From the NCBI GenBank assembly GCA_029216955.1, contig JANAVB010010791.1, positions 9,546,221 through 9,610,220 of the forward strand: DNA of 64,000 nucleotides, in the 5' to 3' direction. The position numbers were made by a program, and so were the translations under genes. The notes beneath the pieces are model-generated. The model was not told the origin of the DNA, did not search any database, and saw only the letters and a program-made list of their open reading frames with translations. Source of the DNA: Iris pallida. Lineage: Eukaryota > Streptophyta > Magnoliopsida > Asparagales > Iridaceae. The number at the start of each line of letters is the position of its first letter. Position 1 is the stretch's first letter. Below are positions 10,394 to 22,596 of the stretch, in pieces.

Positions 10394-11907
10394 TCCTTAG
10401 CATTTAATGTTTCTTTTCCTCTATCATCTCTCTCTCTCTATTCCTTAGCATTTAATGGATGATGGGAACTAGGCTACAGTTGTTGCCAGCAATAGGTATA
10501 GGCATTATTGAGTACAAATAATTTATGTGTATGTACATACTACTATGCAATATTATTAGTGAGATAGAAGTATTAGTATCATCACATTATTATAATATTT
10601 ACAATATGTATGGGATTATATATGAATACTGTTATCTTAAGTATTATTATTATTATTTGCTAGCGTATATATATATATTATTATATTACTTTATAGTATT
10701 TTAGGAAAATATGGTTGGTTTAAAAGTGTATTTTGACAAGATTGAATTTTTAACCTAAAATTGATTTTTCTAGCTTTCCAAGTATTATCTAAAATGGTTG
10801 CCTATTAAGATATAGTTTCTATATAATAAGTATTTCGTGAGATAGTTATCAATGTTTCCAAAATAATAATAATAATAATAAATTTTTGATAAATAAAGAG
10901 TTTGGCCTAAAATGAGTTTTCATATTTTAATATATTTTAGTATAGTTTCAAATATGATATTTTTCTAATACATTTATGAACATATGTTATCTTAATAAGG
11001 TTTTTGCCTAAGGATTTAAAATGTATCTACCTAGATTATTTTGATCGTTTTCAATTATCAGATTTAATTTCTAAATTAGTTATAAATATCTTTCTAAAAT
11101 AGAAATATTTTCCCTTAATTAATTTTCTCTTGAGATTTGTCCTTAATCATAACTAGTCATACACTCATATTTCTTGTGATTCTGACATAGTCATATCGAT
11201 CCTAGGTTAATCGGACGGTCTCGGACCCAATGACATGGTCTGTTCCACCATTAGAGGTCGTCTTGCATAGTTATGACATTCGCAACTATTCTGTGCCAAC
11301 ATGATCCAGTCACAACAACTGTAACAAATCAAGACAAGTGCACTTTCTGATTGCTTTTCGATCCATAGTAGTTTTTACGTTTCATGTTTATACATATGTG
11401 TTACTTCTTGTTGACACGCTCGTCACACGGAGATTAGTATCATGGATTTGTTTATACTTCGTGACTGTCTCTTACATGATTAACATGCTTGCGATTGGAT
11501 TCCATGAGTACTAGCTGGGCGGGGAAATATCTTAGTAGACATGTTGACTACCCAGAAATATCTCCAAAATGTCTATTCTTGACTGATAGCAGCTGCACAC
11601 GACACGTACAGGGTGCTGGATTTACCCTTAGACGTTCACATGTCGAACTAGATATTTCAAAACACATAGATAGTTGTCCTTTACTTATTTTTCCTTGATT
11701 GCCATGTCACCCCATTTACATGTTTGTTTAGTGGATACATCGTGTTGCAGACTTTCTGCTTTCTTTCTAAACATGTCATGACATCAGTTATTTTTTAGTT
11801 TTATTTCACATATGTTATTTTCATGTCTTGTGAATTCTATTGTGTTTTTGCATTGCCATCGGTTTATGTGCTTGTTCCATTCCTGACTGAAAATCAATAT
11901 TTTTCAG
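10333..11907 (+). other. Predicted intron inside the D 5' LTR leader
   Basis: Donor gaagag|gtgagc at 10333. Acceptor tttttcag|gttag ends at 11907, preceded by 'ttcctgactg', shared with T1. Length is about 1.57 kb. In the 3' LTR the acceptor is kept (18675), but the donor has lost its GT (near 17106), a decayed site. C has the same gag|gtgagc donor at 19131. Predicted, not demonstrated. Confidence 0.45.
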
Positions 11908-12191
11908 GTTAGTTGTGGCTTCACTTAGCTTTGGAAGATACGGATGTACTTGCAGACAGAAACCTAGAAATAGATAGCAGTGGTATCATTTTTATTAATT
12001 GTGAGAACCTTGTATTTTATTTAAAAATATAAATGTTGTAAATGTTGTAATAACTTTAGAAATGTGAATGAGCAATAAAGTTTATTTTGAGCATTTATTT
12101 CTTGCGGGCTTGACAGCGTTCTACCGCCGACTCTGCGGCGTAGGCTGGTTTGGACACGTCTCGTATCGAAAAACGGGTACGGATCGTGACA

Positions 12192-14995
12192 AGTTTTTGT
12201 GGTGGTCCATGCAGGTCTATTTTCGCAAAACATACGAACTCGTGGTAGTACCATATTAGTCGTACTACTGCGAGCCTGCGACTAGGAAATTCTCATTCAC
12301 AACTAGAAGTAAATTAATTTTAAGAGAATGGTTAAGACTCGGAGTCCCTAAGTTAATTTGACATTTGGGTAGTTAAGGTTGCTATATAGGTCTCATTGGA
12401 TGACTTTTATAGAAGGAAGCACTCTCGCATTTGGATTCGACGGTATTTCCAAGGAGGGTAGATTCGTAACATCTTTCCAAAATTTTGAAAATAACATTTA
12501 TTCCTTTTATTTGAATTAAGATGTGTTTTTTTGAAAAAAATAATAATTATATAAATATTTAATGTAATTAATTATTATTATAGAATGCCTTAGTCTTGGT
12601 TAAATTTTGGAGCGCCAAATGGCTAGAAGTGATGGCACGGATAGTGCAATGGCATGCTTTGACTAGCGTATTAGCTATAGTAGAGAAGGCCAAGTCATAG
12701 ATGTATTCTAACTAGGAAAACCAGGCCAAGTTGTGACATGACCCTAGGAATAATTTAATTACGTATTATTAAGATTATTGGCTTTTAAAAGACCCTGTTA
12801 TTCTAAACTAGTCCGAACACAACCCAAACCTTGGTAGTCATGTAGAGCGACCAACGACTTTCATGTAGATATATAGATATGCATATATATATATATATAT
12901 TGGTGGTCCATTTTTAATCTCGTGAATAATTTCTATAAATTGTATATTTGATATAATATATGTATTATTGTTATTTTACTCAGAAATAGATAATCTTCTC
13001 TTAGATTGATTTTTTGGATTTTTTGGGATTTATTTAGGCTATGCATATATACTTGTGTAAATATATTTTCATAGTAGCTAGACATAGTGCTTTATACACA
13101 TTTCCCTTAATCTTGAATATTAGAATTAAAATTTATCTCTCTCTTGCCTTCGTTCATTATTTTCCTAATCTTGATCATTTGTGTCTTTCCCTAAAAACAT
13201 CGTCATATCGTAAGACCGTATCAACTATATTTTCCTTGGACCTAAGAAAATGTTATTTTTTTAATTTCCCACTAAAAAAAAGGGTTTATATATTAATCTC
13301 GAGTTAGTTTTGACTCAATACTTTCCTCTCGATCATTGAATAGTAAATATCCGTGAAATAAGGATTAGAAGTTTTTTTTTTACTCATTTTGACTTCGATC
13401 ATTATCCTTCCTAATCAATTATTATTATTTTCTTCCATGAAGCTGATATTATACTTGAAGAACGGATACTTGCACTTTTTCTATCTTTATCAACTTGTAT
13501 GATATTCTAAACTCCTTTGATATTCTTGGGGATATAGTTAGAATAATTTTGATGACTTGCAATGACAACACAGTAGCGCACTATCGTCACTTATTTGAAT
13601 TATCGAGACTGCGGGTTCACTGCAGCCAGCAGCGCACTGGCGTGGCATGACCCCTAAGTTAAAATAATTTTAAGTAAGCGTGAGTGATCGAACATTATTA
13701 AAATTATGTCTTGGTCATCTTATTTCATCCTTGAGTTGTTATGTCAAGATTAGGTAGAGTTGATAGGATATTTATTACCGTAACATAGCTTGAGTTGTGG
13801 AACCAAAGGTTAAATGCAGCTAGCTATACACTGGCGAGGCATAAATTCTCGGTAAAATGACTTCGATTATGTTTACAAGTTTCGAATACTATAGAGACTA
13901 CGTCTCATTGGCATATAACTATTAAGTTTTCAAATTGATTTGTGTTTATTCCTAGTCACAATCTTCTCAATAAATCGGTAATTCTCCCTTCCTTTCGTAT
14001 CCTTCTATTTTTCAGTTTGTCATATTTAATGTAATTTCAACTGGATTCCTAAACTTATTCTTTTCTTTTGATTCTAAACTCGTGCCTAAATGATTATGGA
14101 TAAATATTTAAGCGTATCGAAACAATTTTCTTTTGATCATCCTTAAATAATTTCGATCACCTCTAGACTACTTTTATACTTCGATCGTGCCAATTCGCAA
14201 GTTTTCCTAAATTTTGATTCTATAATCATGCCTAAATAAAATTTGCTTAACCAGTTAATCATGCCTATACTACGACTCAATTATTGCTAATATCTAAACT
14301 TCCACTATGATCATGGCTATTTTGATCATGATTCATGCGCGTGCCAACTTTTTAATTTTGATCATACTTGGATGGCTTGTATGATTTGTCTTTATCGTGA
14401 CTTCATCTTAAATTATATATGCTTAGACTTCAACTAAATTTTGATCGTTCTTACACAGTTTGGTCGTCAACTAGACCATCTTGACCAAGGTTGATCGTAC
14501 CAATCATATTGACTTTGTTTACTGTTTTATTAATTTCATCCACGATTACGCATGACTAATCCGATCGTGAATCATAAGATTCCCTTGATTATATCAATTA
14601 TCATTCTTATTCATATTGATTGAAATTTTGTTTCTTGATTATAATCGTAGCTGTGCTAATCGTGCCCTTTGAAATTTCAAGGAAGAATATTTCTAAGGTG
14701 GGTAGAGTCTTTGATTGGTGAATTATCCTTGAAGCCATTTTTAGTTTTTGGGGTTAAATTTTGAGAAAATTTTGAACATTTTAGGATTCAAGACCATAGC
14801 CTAAGACTCCAACACCAACTCATACCTATTTACCCTTTCATTTCCACCATAGTTGATCGATGCTCCTATTAAAACAATTTTTCTTTTTAATATTTTCTTA
14901 TCATAAATTACCATCTTTTTCGTCGATCAACCTTGTCCATCTATTCTAGTAGTCCTTAAATTCGATGACAAATTTATTTCTAAGGTGGGTAGATT
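12192..14995 (+). other. Element D internal region, non-coding
   Basis: About 2.8 kb with no frame carrying a recognisable retroelement domain. The first ~110 bases match the leaders of C and E (tttttgtggtggtccat, then gagcctgcga, then ctcat). The middle is AT-rich and repeatedly uses the words 'gatcatgcc' and 'gatcgtgcc'. The end repeats the polypurine context twice (near 14685 and at 14980). Confidence 0.7.
14980..14995 (+). other. Polypurine tract of element D
   Basis: 'taaggtgggtagatt' directly precedes the 3' LTR start TGTAACTCC at 14996. The corresponding tract in C is 'aagggggtagatt'. An upstream near-copy, 'taaggtgggtagag', lies at about 14693-14706. Confidence 0.75.
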
Positions 14996-17124
14996 TGTAA
15001 CTCCTCTTCCCGAATTTTCAATATTTTATTTTATTGTGTTTAAAAGGTAATTTTTCCTCGAGATTTTCGAAAGATATTTTGTGATAATCAAATAAACTAG
15101 TTTAAATTAAAGTACTAAATTCTCTTAATAAAATATTTTACTAAATTTTATTGTTATTGGTTTTGATAGTTTAAAAGATCATAAACACTTTTGGATAATA
15201 AAAAGGGGTTCAATTTGTAAAATATAAGTTACAATATTTTCATGACAACAAATATTATTTTTAGTTTATAATGATAAATCAATTGTATTTTGGACTTAAA
15301 TTTATATGCTATCAACGAATACTATCTTTAAATTGTTATGGTGATAGCTTATTTGCCTTGAATTTGAAATTCGTATGACGCAAACTACTAGATAATAGAA
15401 AGGATTTTGTTTCAAAAATATTCCTAAAAATATCATAAGTCTTTTTAAAACTATTTATTATTATTTAGATAAGATTTTGTGTAAGAAATATACGATAATT
15501 AGTTTGCTAGTATCAAATATTAATTATTTTGATAGTTATTTATATAATCCATTATTGGATTAAGGTTATCTTAAGTCAGTTTAAATTATTGGTTAATATC
15601 TTGCCAATAATAAATTTGTTAATTTGGGTTATATACTTTAAATTAACTTTGATAAGATAATCTAGTTTTCAACTTTATTGATTTAATTCATTTTGATAAA
15701 TATTAAATATTATGTTGATCTTTTGTTTGAGCTAGATTTAAATTGGTACTATTCAAAACCATTTGATAATACTAAATGATGATTTAAATTACTGGCATGA
15801 TCAATTATTTGATTTAGATTAAACTAAACTAGTTTTAGAATTTATATTGATTTAAACCAATTGAAGAATTATCTATCCTAATCTTTTTGTACTATTCATC
15901 ATGAACCCTTCTCTGAAACTTCTAAATATAATTTCTACGTGTCCCCTCCATCCCTCGACTCTCTCGAGCCAACGCCACCATTACTCTCCCCAGCCACCTC
16001 TGTCCAGCCATTACCTCGCCGATGTAGTACCCTTCACCTCTTGCCTAGCACAAGACCAAACCACCCCGATCGCCATCCACCGCCACAAACACCAAGATCA
16101 CCACCAGCCTCATCGCCCATCTTCACCATCAACCTGTCTTCGCCATCACTGCCATGACTATCACCAATATCCACATACAGCACACGACCACCACCACCAT
16201 TACGTTAGCTGTGTCCGGACCCGCGTGTCCTTGTCCGTGCCCACAACAATTTCATTCATTCCTGTGTCCAGTCTCTCCACCCCGGAACATATCGATACAT
16301 CTAGAAATTGAAACCACAAAAACAAAGAATAGCTAGTGCCCTCACCTCCACCTTATGCCGAGTGTACCGAGCTACGGGTGCTACCACCATGCCTGCGCCT
16401 CTCGGCCACGATGGGCGTTGACAGTCCGCCGCCAAGGTCGAGACGCAAAGCCGCCAGCAACCGACGCTGGATCCCTCTAGATCCAGACCGCCCACACCGT
16501 CCGGCCATCTCCTTCCGAGCCACCTCGCCGATCCCTAGCCGTCAGATCCGGAACCCAGCGCTCTCCGTGCACCTCCTCGCCGCGGATCTGCCACAAGAAG
16601 TGGAGCCGGTGCCGCCGCCTCGACATCCTCGAAGTCGCTCTTGCGCTGCTGCGTCGAAAACCTCACGCACATACCTCTCTGAAGCCCCGCCTTAACCCAC
16701 CTTGGCCTATCCTCCCGGCCACCACCGCGGTGGGCCGCTCCCGACAGAATTTTACCTGCCTCCCCATCTCGTCCAGCGCCACCTTCGCTCCCTGCGACCA
16801 GGACCGCCGTACCGCCTGAGCCGGCAATCCCGTCCCCGCAGCCAAGTTGCGCACCACCCGCGCCCAAATGGGTCACCCCAGCCCGTCGGTGTCACCCTTC
16901 GCATGGCCCTGGAAAAGCCACCGTAGAAACCCTTGTGTCGAGCGCCGCCGAGCCGCGTTCCCTCGCGGCCTGGACTTTCTCCACCTCCCTTGTGCCGCGC
17001 CTGGGACCGCCTCGTTAGTCGTCGGACCACTCTGCAGCCGCCCTCGACTCTTGGGGCTCCGCCGAGCTCGATGGACCTCTCCCCGTCGGTGTCGATCCCT
17101 CGAAGAGGAGCCTTTCTGTTCCTC

Positions 17125-17163
<39 letters not shown>

Positions 17164-18960
17164 CTTAAGCATTTAATTTCTTTTCCTCTATCATCTCTCT
17201 CTCTCCATTCCTTAGCATTTAATTGATGATGGGAACTAGGCTACTGTTGTTGCCAACAATAGGTATAGGCATTATTGACTACAAATAATTCATGTGTATG
17301 TACATACTACTGTGCAATATTATTAGTGAGATAGAAGTATTAGTATCATCATATTATTATAATATTTATAACATGTATAGGATTATATATGAATACTATT
17401 ATCTTAAGTATTATTATTATTATTATTTGCTAGCCTATATATATATTGTTATATTACTTTATAGTATTTTAAGAAAATATGGTTGGTTTAAAAGTGTATT
17501 TTGACAAGATTGAATTTTTAACCTTAAATTGATTTTTCTAGCTTTCCAAGTATTACCTAAAATGGTTGCCTATTAAGATATAGTTTCTATATAATAAGTA
17601 TTTCGTGAAATAGTTATCAATGTTTCCAAATAATAATAATAATAATATATTTTTGACAAATAAAGAATTTGGCCTAAAATGAGTTTCCATATTTTAATAT
17701 ATTTTAGTATAGTTTCAAATATGATTTTTTCTAATAGATTTATGAACATATGTTATCTTAATAAGGTTTTTGCCTAAGGATTTAAAATGTATCTACCTAG
17801 ATTATTTTGATCGTTTTCAATCATCAGATTTAATTTCTAAATTAGTTATAAATATCTTTCTAAAATAAAAATATTTTCCCTTAATTAATTTTCTCTTTAG
17901 ATTTGTCCTTAATCATAACTAGTCATACACTCATATTTCTTGTGATTCTGACTTAATCATATCGACCCTAGGTTAATCGGATGGTCTCGGACCCAATGAC
18001 ACGGTCTGTTCCACCATTAGAGGTCGTCTTGCATAGTTATGACATTCGCGACTATTATGTGCCAACATGATCCAGTCGCAACAACTGCAACAAATCAAGC
18101 CAAGTGCACTTTCTGATTGTTTTTCGATTCATAGTAGTTTTTACGTTTCATGTTTATACATATGTCTTGCTGCTTGTTGACACGCTCGTCACACGGAGAT
18201 TAGTATCATAGATTTGTTTATACTTCATGACTGTCTTTTACATGATTTCCATGCTTGCGATTGGATTCCATGAGTACTAGCTGGGCGGAGAAATATCTTA
18301 GTAGACATGTGGACTACCCAGAAATATCCCCAAAATGTCTATTATTGACTGATAGCAGCTGCACACGACACGTACAGGGTGCCGAATTTACCCCTTAGTC
18401 GTTCACATGTCGAACCAGATATTTCAAAACACATAGATAGTTGTCCTTTACTTGTTTTTCCTTGATTGCCATGTCACCCCATTTACATGTTTGTTTAGTG
18501 GATACATCGTGTTGCAGAGCTTTCTGCTTTCTTTCTAGACATGTCATGACATCAGTTAATTTCTAGTTTTATTTCACATATGTTATTTTCATGTCTTGTG
18601 AATTCTATTGTGTTTTCGTATTGACGTCGATTTGTGTGCTTGTTCCATTCCTGAGTGGAAACCAACATTTTTCAGGTTAGCTGTGGCTTCACTTAGCTTT
18701 GGGAGATACGGGTGTACTTGCAGACATAAACCTAGAAATAGTTAGCAGTGGTATCATTTTTATTAATTATGAGAACCATATATTTTCTTTAAAAATATAA
18801 ATGTTATAAATGTTGTAATAACTTTAGAAATGTGAATGAGCAATAAAGTTTATTTTGAGCATTTATTTCATGCGGGCTTGACAGCGTTCTACCGCTGACT
18901 CTGCGGCGTAGGCTGGCTTGGACACGTCTCGTATCCAAAAAACGGGTACGGGTCGTGATA
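14996..18960 (+). repeat. Element D 3' LTR
   Basis: This uninterrupted copy, 3965 bp, aligns with 6478-12191 minus its insertion. It contains the GC-rich leader, a (TC)n run near 17130-17157 and the conserved terminus ending GTGATA (CA to TA). Confidence 0.85.
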
Positions 18961-21123
18961 CTGCCCAAGTCGAAGTCCCGCTACTGGATCTCGAGGTCGA
19001 CACATCGTATCATTTTTGTGTCCAGATTGGACACTGATCAGCTCATTGCAGCGGATCTCGAGCCGTCGGAGAGCCAGAAGGCTGCCACGCATCTTCAAAT
19101 CCACCGCAACCGTCGTGCCGAGCCGTTGAGGTGAGCTTTTGAACCCTTCTTCTTCGTCTGGCTTCTTCTTCATCTTCTTGTTCTTCTTCTTCATGTGTTG
19201 AGGCTTAGGGTTTTAGAAGTATAAAGAAGTGTTGGCATTTTGGGAGTTTGTAGCTGAGAGATAGGGTTAGGGTTCATGCTCTATAAGAGGAAGATAAGAG
19301 TGAGAGAGGTGTAGAAGTGAGTAAATATTAGGGTTAGGGTTTCCTCTTCCCGGTTGATTGAGAAAGAGGAGTATTAGGTTAGGTCTCTAATCTCTTATTT
19401 GCGGCTGGAGAATGGAACAATAAGAGACGAGAGAGAAGGATTATGTTAAATGTTAGGGTTTCTTGGTTGGACCAGATTGAATGAATGGGCTAAGTTTGAA
19501 GACAAGCTGTTAGGTTGGAAAGAAATTAGGGGAAAATTGTTACAACAACAATGGTTTGGGCCAAACGTTGGGCCAATTGATTGGATGTAATATTTTAAAG
19601 GAAAAGAGAAGAAAATTTGGACAGAAATTGGGCTTGGGCCAGTCAGTGGGTTATTGGGCCTGGGCTGGGCACATGCCATAGGAGTTGGGCTGGAAGATTA
19701 AGTGTGGGTTGTTTTTTGTCGTACTGTTATCATTTTATTGTAATATATATATTTCATCACATTAAATCAATATGGCAAATCTTTAGCATTTATATGCATT
19801 AATGAATTTTGTAATATTTGTTCTAAAAATATTATACAGCTTATTTTTGTAGAATTTAGATATGGCTAGTAGTTTGTTAAATCTTTGTTCTCTCATAATA
19901 TTAGGAATTTTATTAATTAATTATCTATATAATAATTTGCTAGTGTAGGTAATTAATAAATAGTCGCTAATATATAATAACTAGTGTAACAGTTAGTGAT
20001 TTAGTTAATAAATGTTTTGCTATATATTGCTAGTAAATATATTTTATTTAAAGTTATTTCTTTAATAGTTTGTAGGCAATAGAAGGTTAGTGTAGCTATA
20101 ATTAATTAATGTTAATATATAGGAAGTAATTTAGTTAGTTAATGTCTATTTTTAGAACCTAACTAACTTGTATCAAATTCTAGGTGGACAGAGAGATTTA
20201 TGCTTTACTATTTTTGATCTTCCAGAGCAAGGCAAGTACACCGACTTGAACTCTTTATTTTGTATTTCTGTCTTGCTTCATATTCTCATATTGGACACAT
20301 TGTATATACGATGGGTGGTGTGCTTCTGGTACTTATCATATTCTTATTCTTTACTGGTACATTGGAGAGAGGAAATACCACAGATATGTGACCAAAGCCA
20401 AACGTTAGTTAGGTAATACATAATAGCTTAGGTCACACATCGTGCATGTAGGATTCTAACTCGTACCATTACTTGTGCTTATTCATATGCTTACCCTAGC
20501 CGGTCACATATTCTAGTAGCTATTTCAAATTCACTATTGTATTGACTGTTTTGTTCATTGTTTCAGTTCTTGTACTATAGTTTTATATTCCAGTTCTTGT
20601 ACTATCATTCATATTCCAGTTCCTGTACTATTTGCAGGTTAGTTCATATCATTACTTGTGTATTTCAGTTTACCTTGTATGGTGTTTCTTGTCGGGGTTG
20701 TACTTTGTTCATTTCCAACTAGATACGTTGCAGGTATACTTGAGAATATTGTACCACTTTTATGAACTAAAGCTTGAGACCATAGTGAGCAGGATGACAT
20801 GCTTCAGGACATAGGATTTGCAGAGATTTATCCTAATTCATTTCCTAGATTTGTTTAGAGACTTTATCTTGTGTATTTGTATTGAGATTCCAGAGTTGTA
20901 TATTTTATTCTTGCTACCGGATTTGTCTCCAGTGTTATTCTTGTATAAGTTATAATAATGACTAAGTGTAGTGACTCTCTGGGACGTTATAGATGCTGTG
21001 ATGTTTTATATTATTTGGTTACTTGAAGTTTTCCTTAGACTTGTACAGCTTACTACTTGTGTCTTCCAATGTAGGTTGGGCGTGTCCGATTCGTATTCGA
21101 TTATATGGAAGCAGGTCGTGACA
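18961..21123 (+). repeat. Element C 5' LTR, second part (R-U5)
   Basis: It resumes C's LTR to the right of D and ends GTGACA at 21123, three bases into A's target duplication. It holds the splice donor gttgag|gtgagc (19131) and candidate acceptor gttgcag|gtata (20733). The stretch 19640-19690 is rich in 'gggcc/gggct' words. No gene is supported. Confidence 0.75.
19131..20733 (+). other. Predicted intron inside the C LTR leader
   Basis: Donor at 19131 is identical in its nine central bases to that of D (gag|gtgagc). The acceptor cgttgcag|gt ends at 20733 after a T-rich stretch with 'ccaactag'. Length is 1.6 kb. The first exon would run from about 5915 to 6477 plus 18961 to 19130. Confidence 0.4.
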
Positions 21124-21125
21124 TA

Positions 21126-22511
21126 TGTTTGCCATGAAATATAAAAGAACAGAACAATTATCGGAGGACTGGACTTTTACTTCACAATACAAACTCGCTT
21201 GTACAAAGAAAGCCTAGGGACGAAAACCTAGATAAAGCAATCTAAGTACAATTGTTTATTTTAGATTCTGGGGGATGACGGTAGAGGCTCGGGAAAGCGA
21301 CGGTCGCTCTGCCTTAATCCTTGGACGATCGGGTGCAACCTTGGCTCTGTAGAAGAACTACTTGGCGTTGATGAAGAAATGCTCTCTCTTCAGGCTCTCT
21401 GGCTCTCTATGTCTCTATGTGTGTCTGTCTCTGTCTGCATCTATCTCCGTATCTCTGTATGTGTATATCGGTGTGTGTTTTTGCAAGGGAATGGCACCCT
21501 GCTATTTATAAGAATGGGGAGCCTCATTAGGATTTGCAATGATTGCCCATTCTTGAAAGTCGGTGGCTAAGGATCACTGAATCTGGGCCGTTCATCGAGA
21601 TTTGAGCAATAAATGTGATTGCATCAAATCTTTTGTGGGTAATTAATGCTGATTGACATAAATTCTCCTGATTTGTCATGCCAACCTCGGATTCCTCGAC
21701 ACGTGTCTTTAATTGGCTTATTTACAAATGATCTGATTTGATCCCAATATTTTATTGGGATCTGTTGAGGGATTTCAATCAATCTGATGCCACGTGCCCT
21801 GTTATCATGCCATGTGTCATAACCGCAAGCCACAGCAGAGATCTGAGCTGCAGGAAAGTTACTCCTCATTGGGCCGCATAAGGCTGGCCACGTGTCAAGG
21901 CTGCCTAAGAGTGGCCCCCTGACCATTTGGACCACATGATAATGATTTGAGCCGCATGAGTGTAGATGACCGCATGAGTGAACCGCATGGAGATAGTCCT
22001 CGTGAGCCGCATGGGGATGGTCTTTGTGAACCGCATGGAGCTAATCTTCGTGAACCGCATGGGGCTAGTCTTCGTGAGCCGCATGGGGCTAGTCTTCGTG
22101 AGCCGCATAGGGCTAGTTTTCGTGAGCCGCATGGGGGAGCCTCCGCTTGGGCCGCATGGGGGAGTCTCCACTTGGGCCGCATACGACTGTCCAAGTGTCG
22201 AGGCCGCATGACAGTTTCTGAATCTCGGAGGATCGTGTCAGAGATTTTCTTCGCTTCCGTAGGAGTCCGTCATTATGAGGGAGTCATAATGATATCTTTG
22301 CGTCAGAACAGCTGTCAAGGCATTTAATGCAGTAAAGAACAAACGAGAGAGCTGTTTGCAGGCCACGTGGCTCCTCTTTGAGCCGCATAGGACTGGTTTG
22401 AGCCGCATAGATCCGTGAGCCGCATGAATACTCGAGCCGCATGAACTCTCTGAGCCGCAGGGGGCTCTCTAGCCGCATGGATCTTTCTTTATTCTTTTCC
22501 ATGCTTCTACA
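21126..22511 (-). repeat. Element A 3' LTR
   Basis: Read on the minus strand it runs TGTAGAAGC...CAAACA. It holds 18 CCGCAT motifs (plus-strand orientation) between 21871 and 22485, partly as a ~24-bp tandem unit. A minus-strand TATA box (TATAAATAG) lies at 21502-21510. The sequence beyond the TATA is CT/GT-rich. Confidence 0.9.
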
Positions 22512-22526
22512 AGACCCCCTTCAAAG
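22512..22526 (-). other. Polypurine tract of element A
   Basis: On the minus strand, CTTTGAAGGGGGTCT directly precedes the 3' LTR start TGTAGAAGC. This fixes the transcription direction of A. Confidence 0.85.
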
Positions 22527-22596
22527 TTTTTAATTTGCAAAATTAAAATACTTTGAATAAGAAGCATGGCCATGTATTCTTCTGGCCGTATATGAT

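Larger units (their letters stand above)
6478..12191 (+). repeat. Element D 5' LTR (with insertion)
   Basis: It aligns with 14996-18960 over its whole length apart from the block 8043-9768. Notable parts are AT-rich U3 to about 7420, a GC-rich leader (7440-10330, interrupted), a (TC)n run at 10357-10390, AT-rich sequence to about 11150, and a conserved terminus with 'tgcggcgtaggctgg'. Open frames in the GC-rich leader are proline/serine/arginine-rich and occur in several frames at once, so I do not call them genes. Confidence 0.85.
6478..18960 (+). mobile_element. Element D: non-coding LTR element with ~4-kb LTRs (LARD-like)
   Basis: The 5' LTR (6478-12191) and 3' LTR (14996-18960) both start TGTAACTCC; they end GTGACA and GTGATA. 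The flanks are ccgcc (6473-6477) and ctgcc (18961-18965), a 5-bp target duplication with one transition. The internal region (12192-14995) opens with the leader shared with C and E and ends in a polypurine tract. No frame in it carries a gag or pol domain. The structure fits large retrotransposon derivatives, which are moved in trans. D lies in C's 5' LTR. Its 5' LTR carries a 1.7-kb secondary insertion, which accounts for the length difference between the two LTRs. Confidence 0.85.

Noticed and set aside
9932..10407. GC-rich open frames in both strands of the D LTR (also 16535-17226)
   Set aside because: Overlapping open frames on both strands in a GC-rich leader, not conserved in frame between the two LTRs.
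22000..22140. Regularly spaced direct repeats resembling a CRISPR array
   Set aside because: Unit of ~24 bp with no true spacers, inside an LTR of a plant retroelement. The spacers are variants of the repeat.
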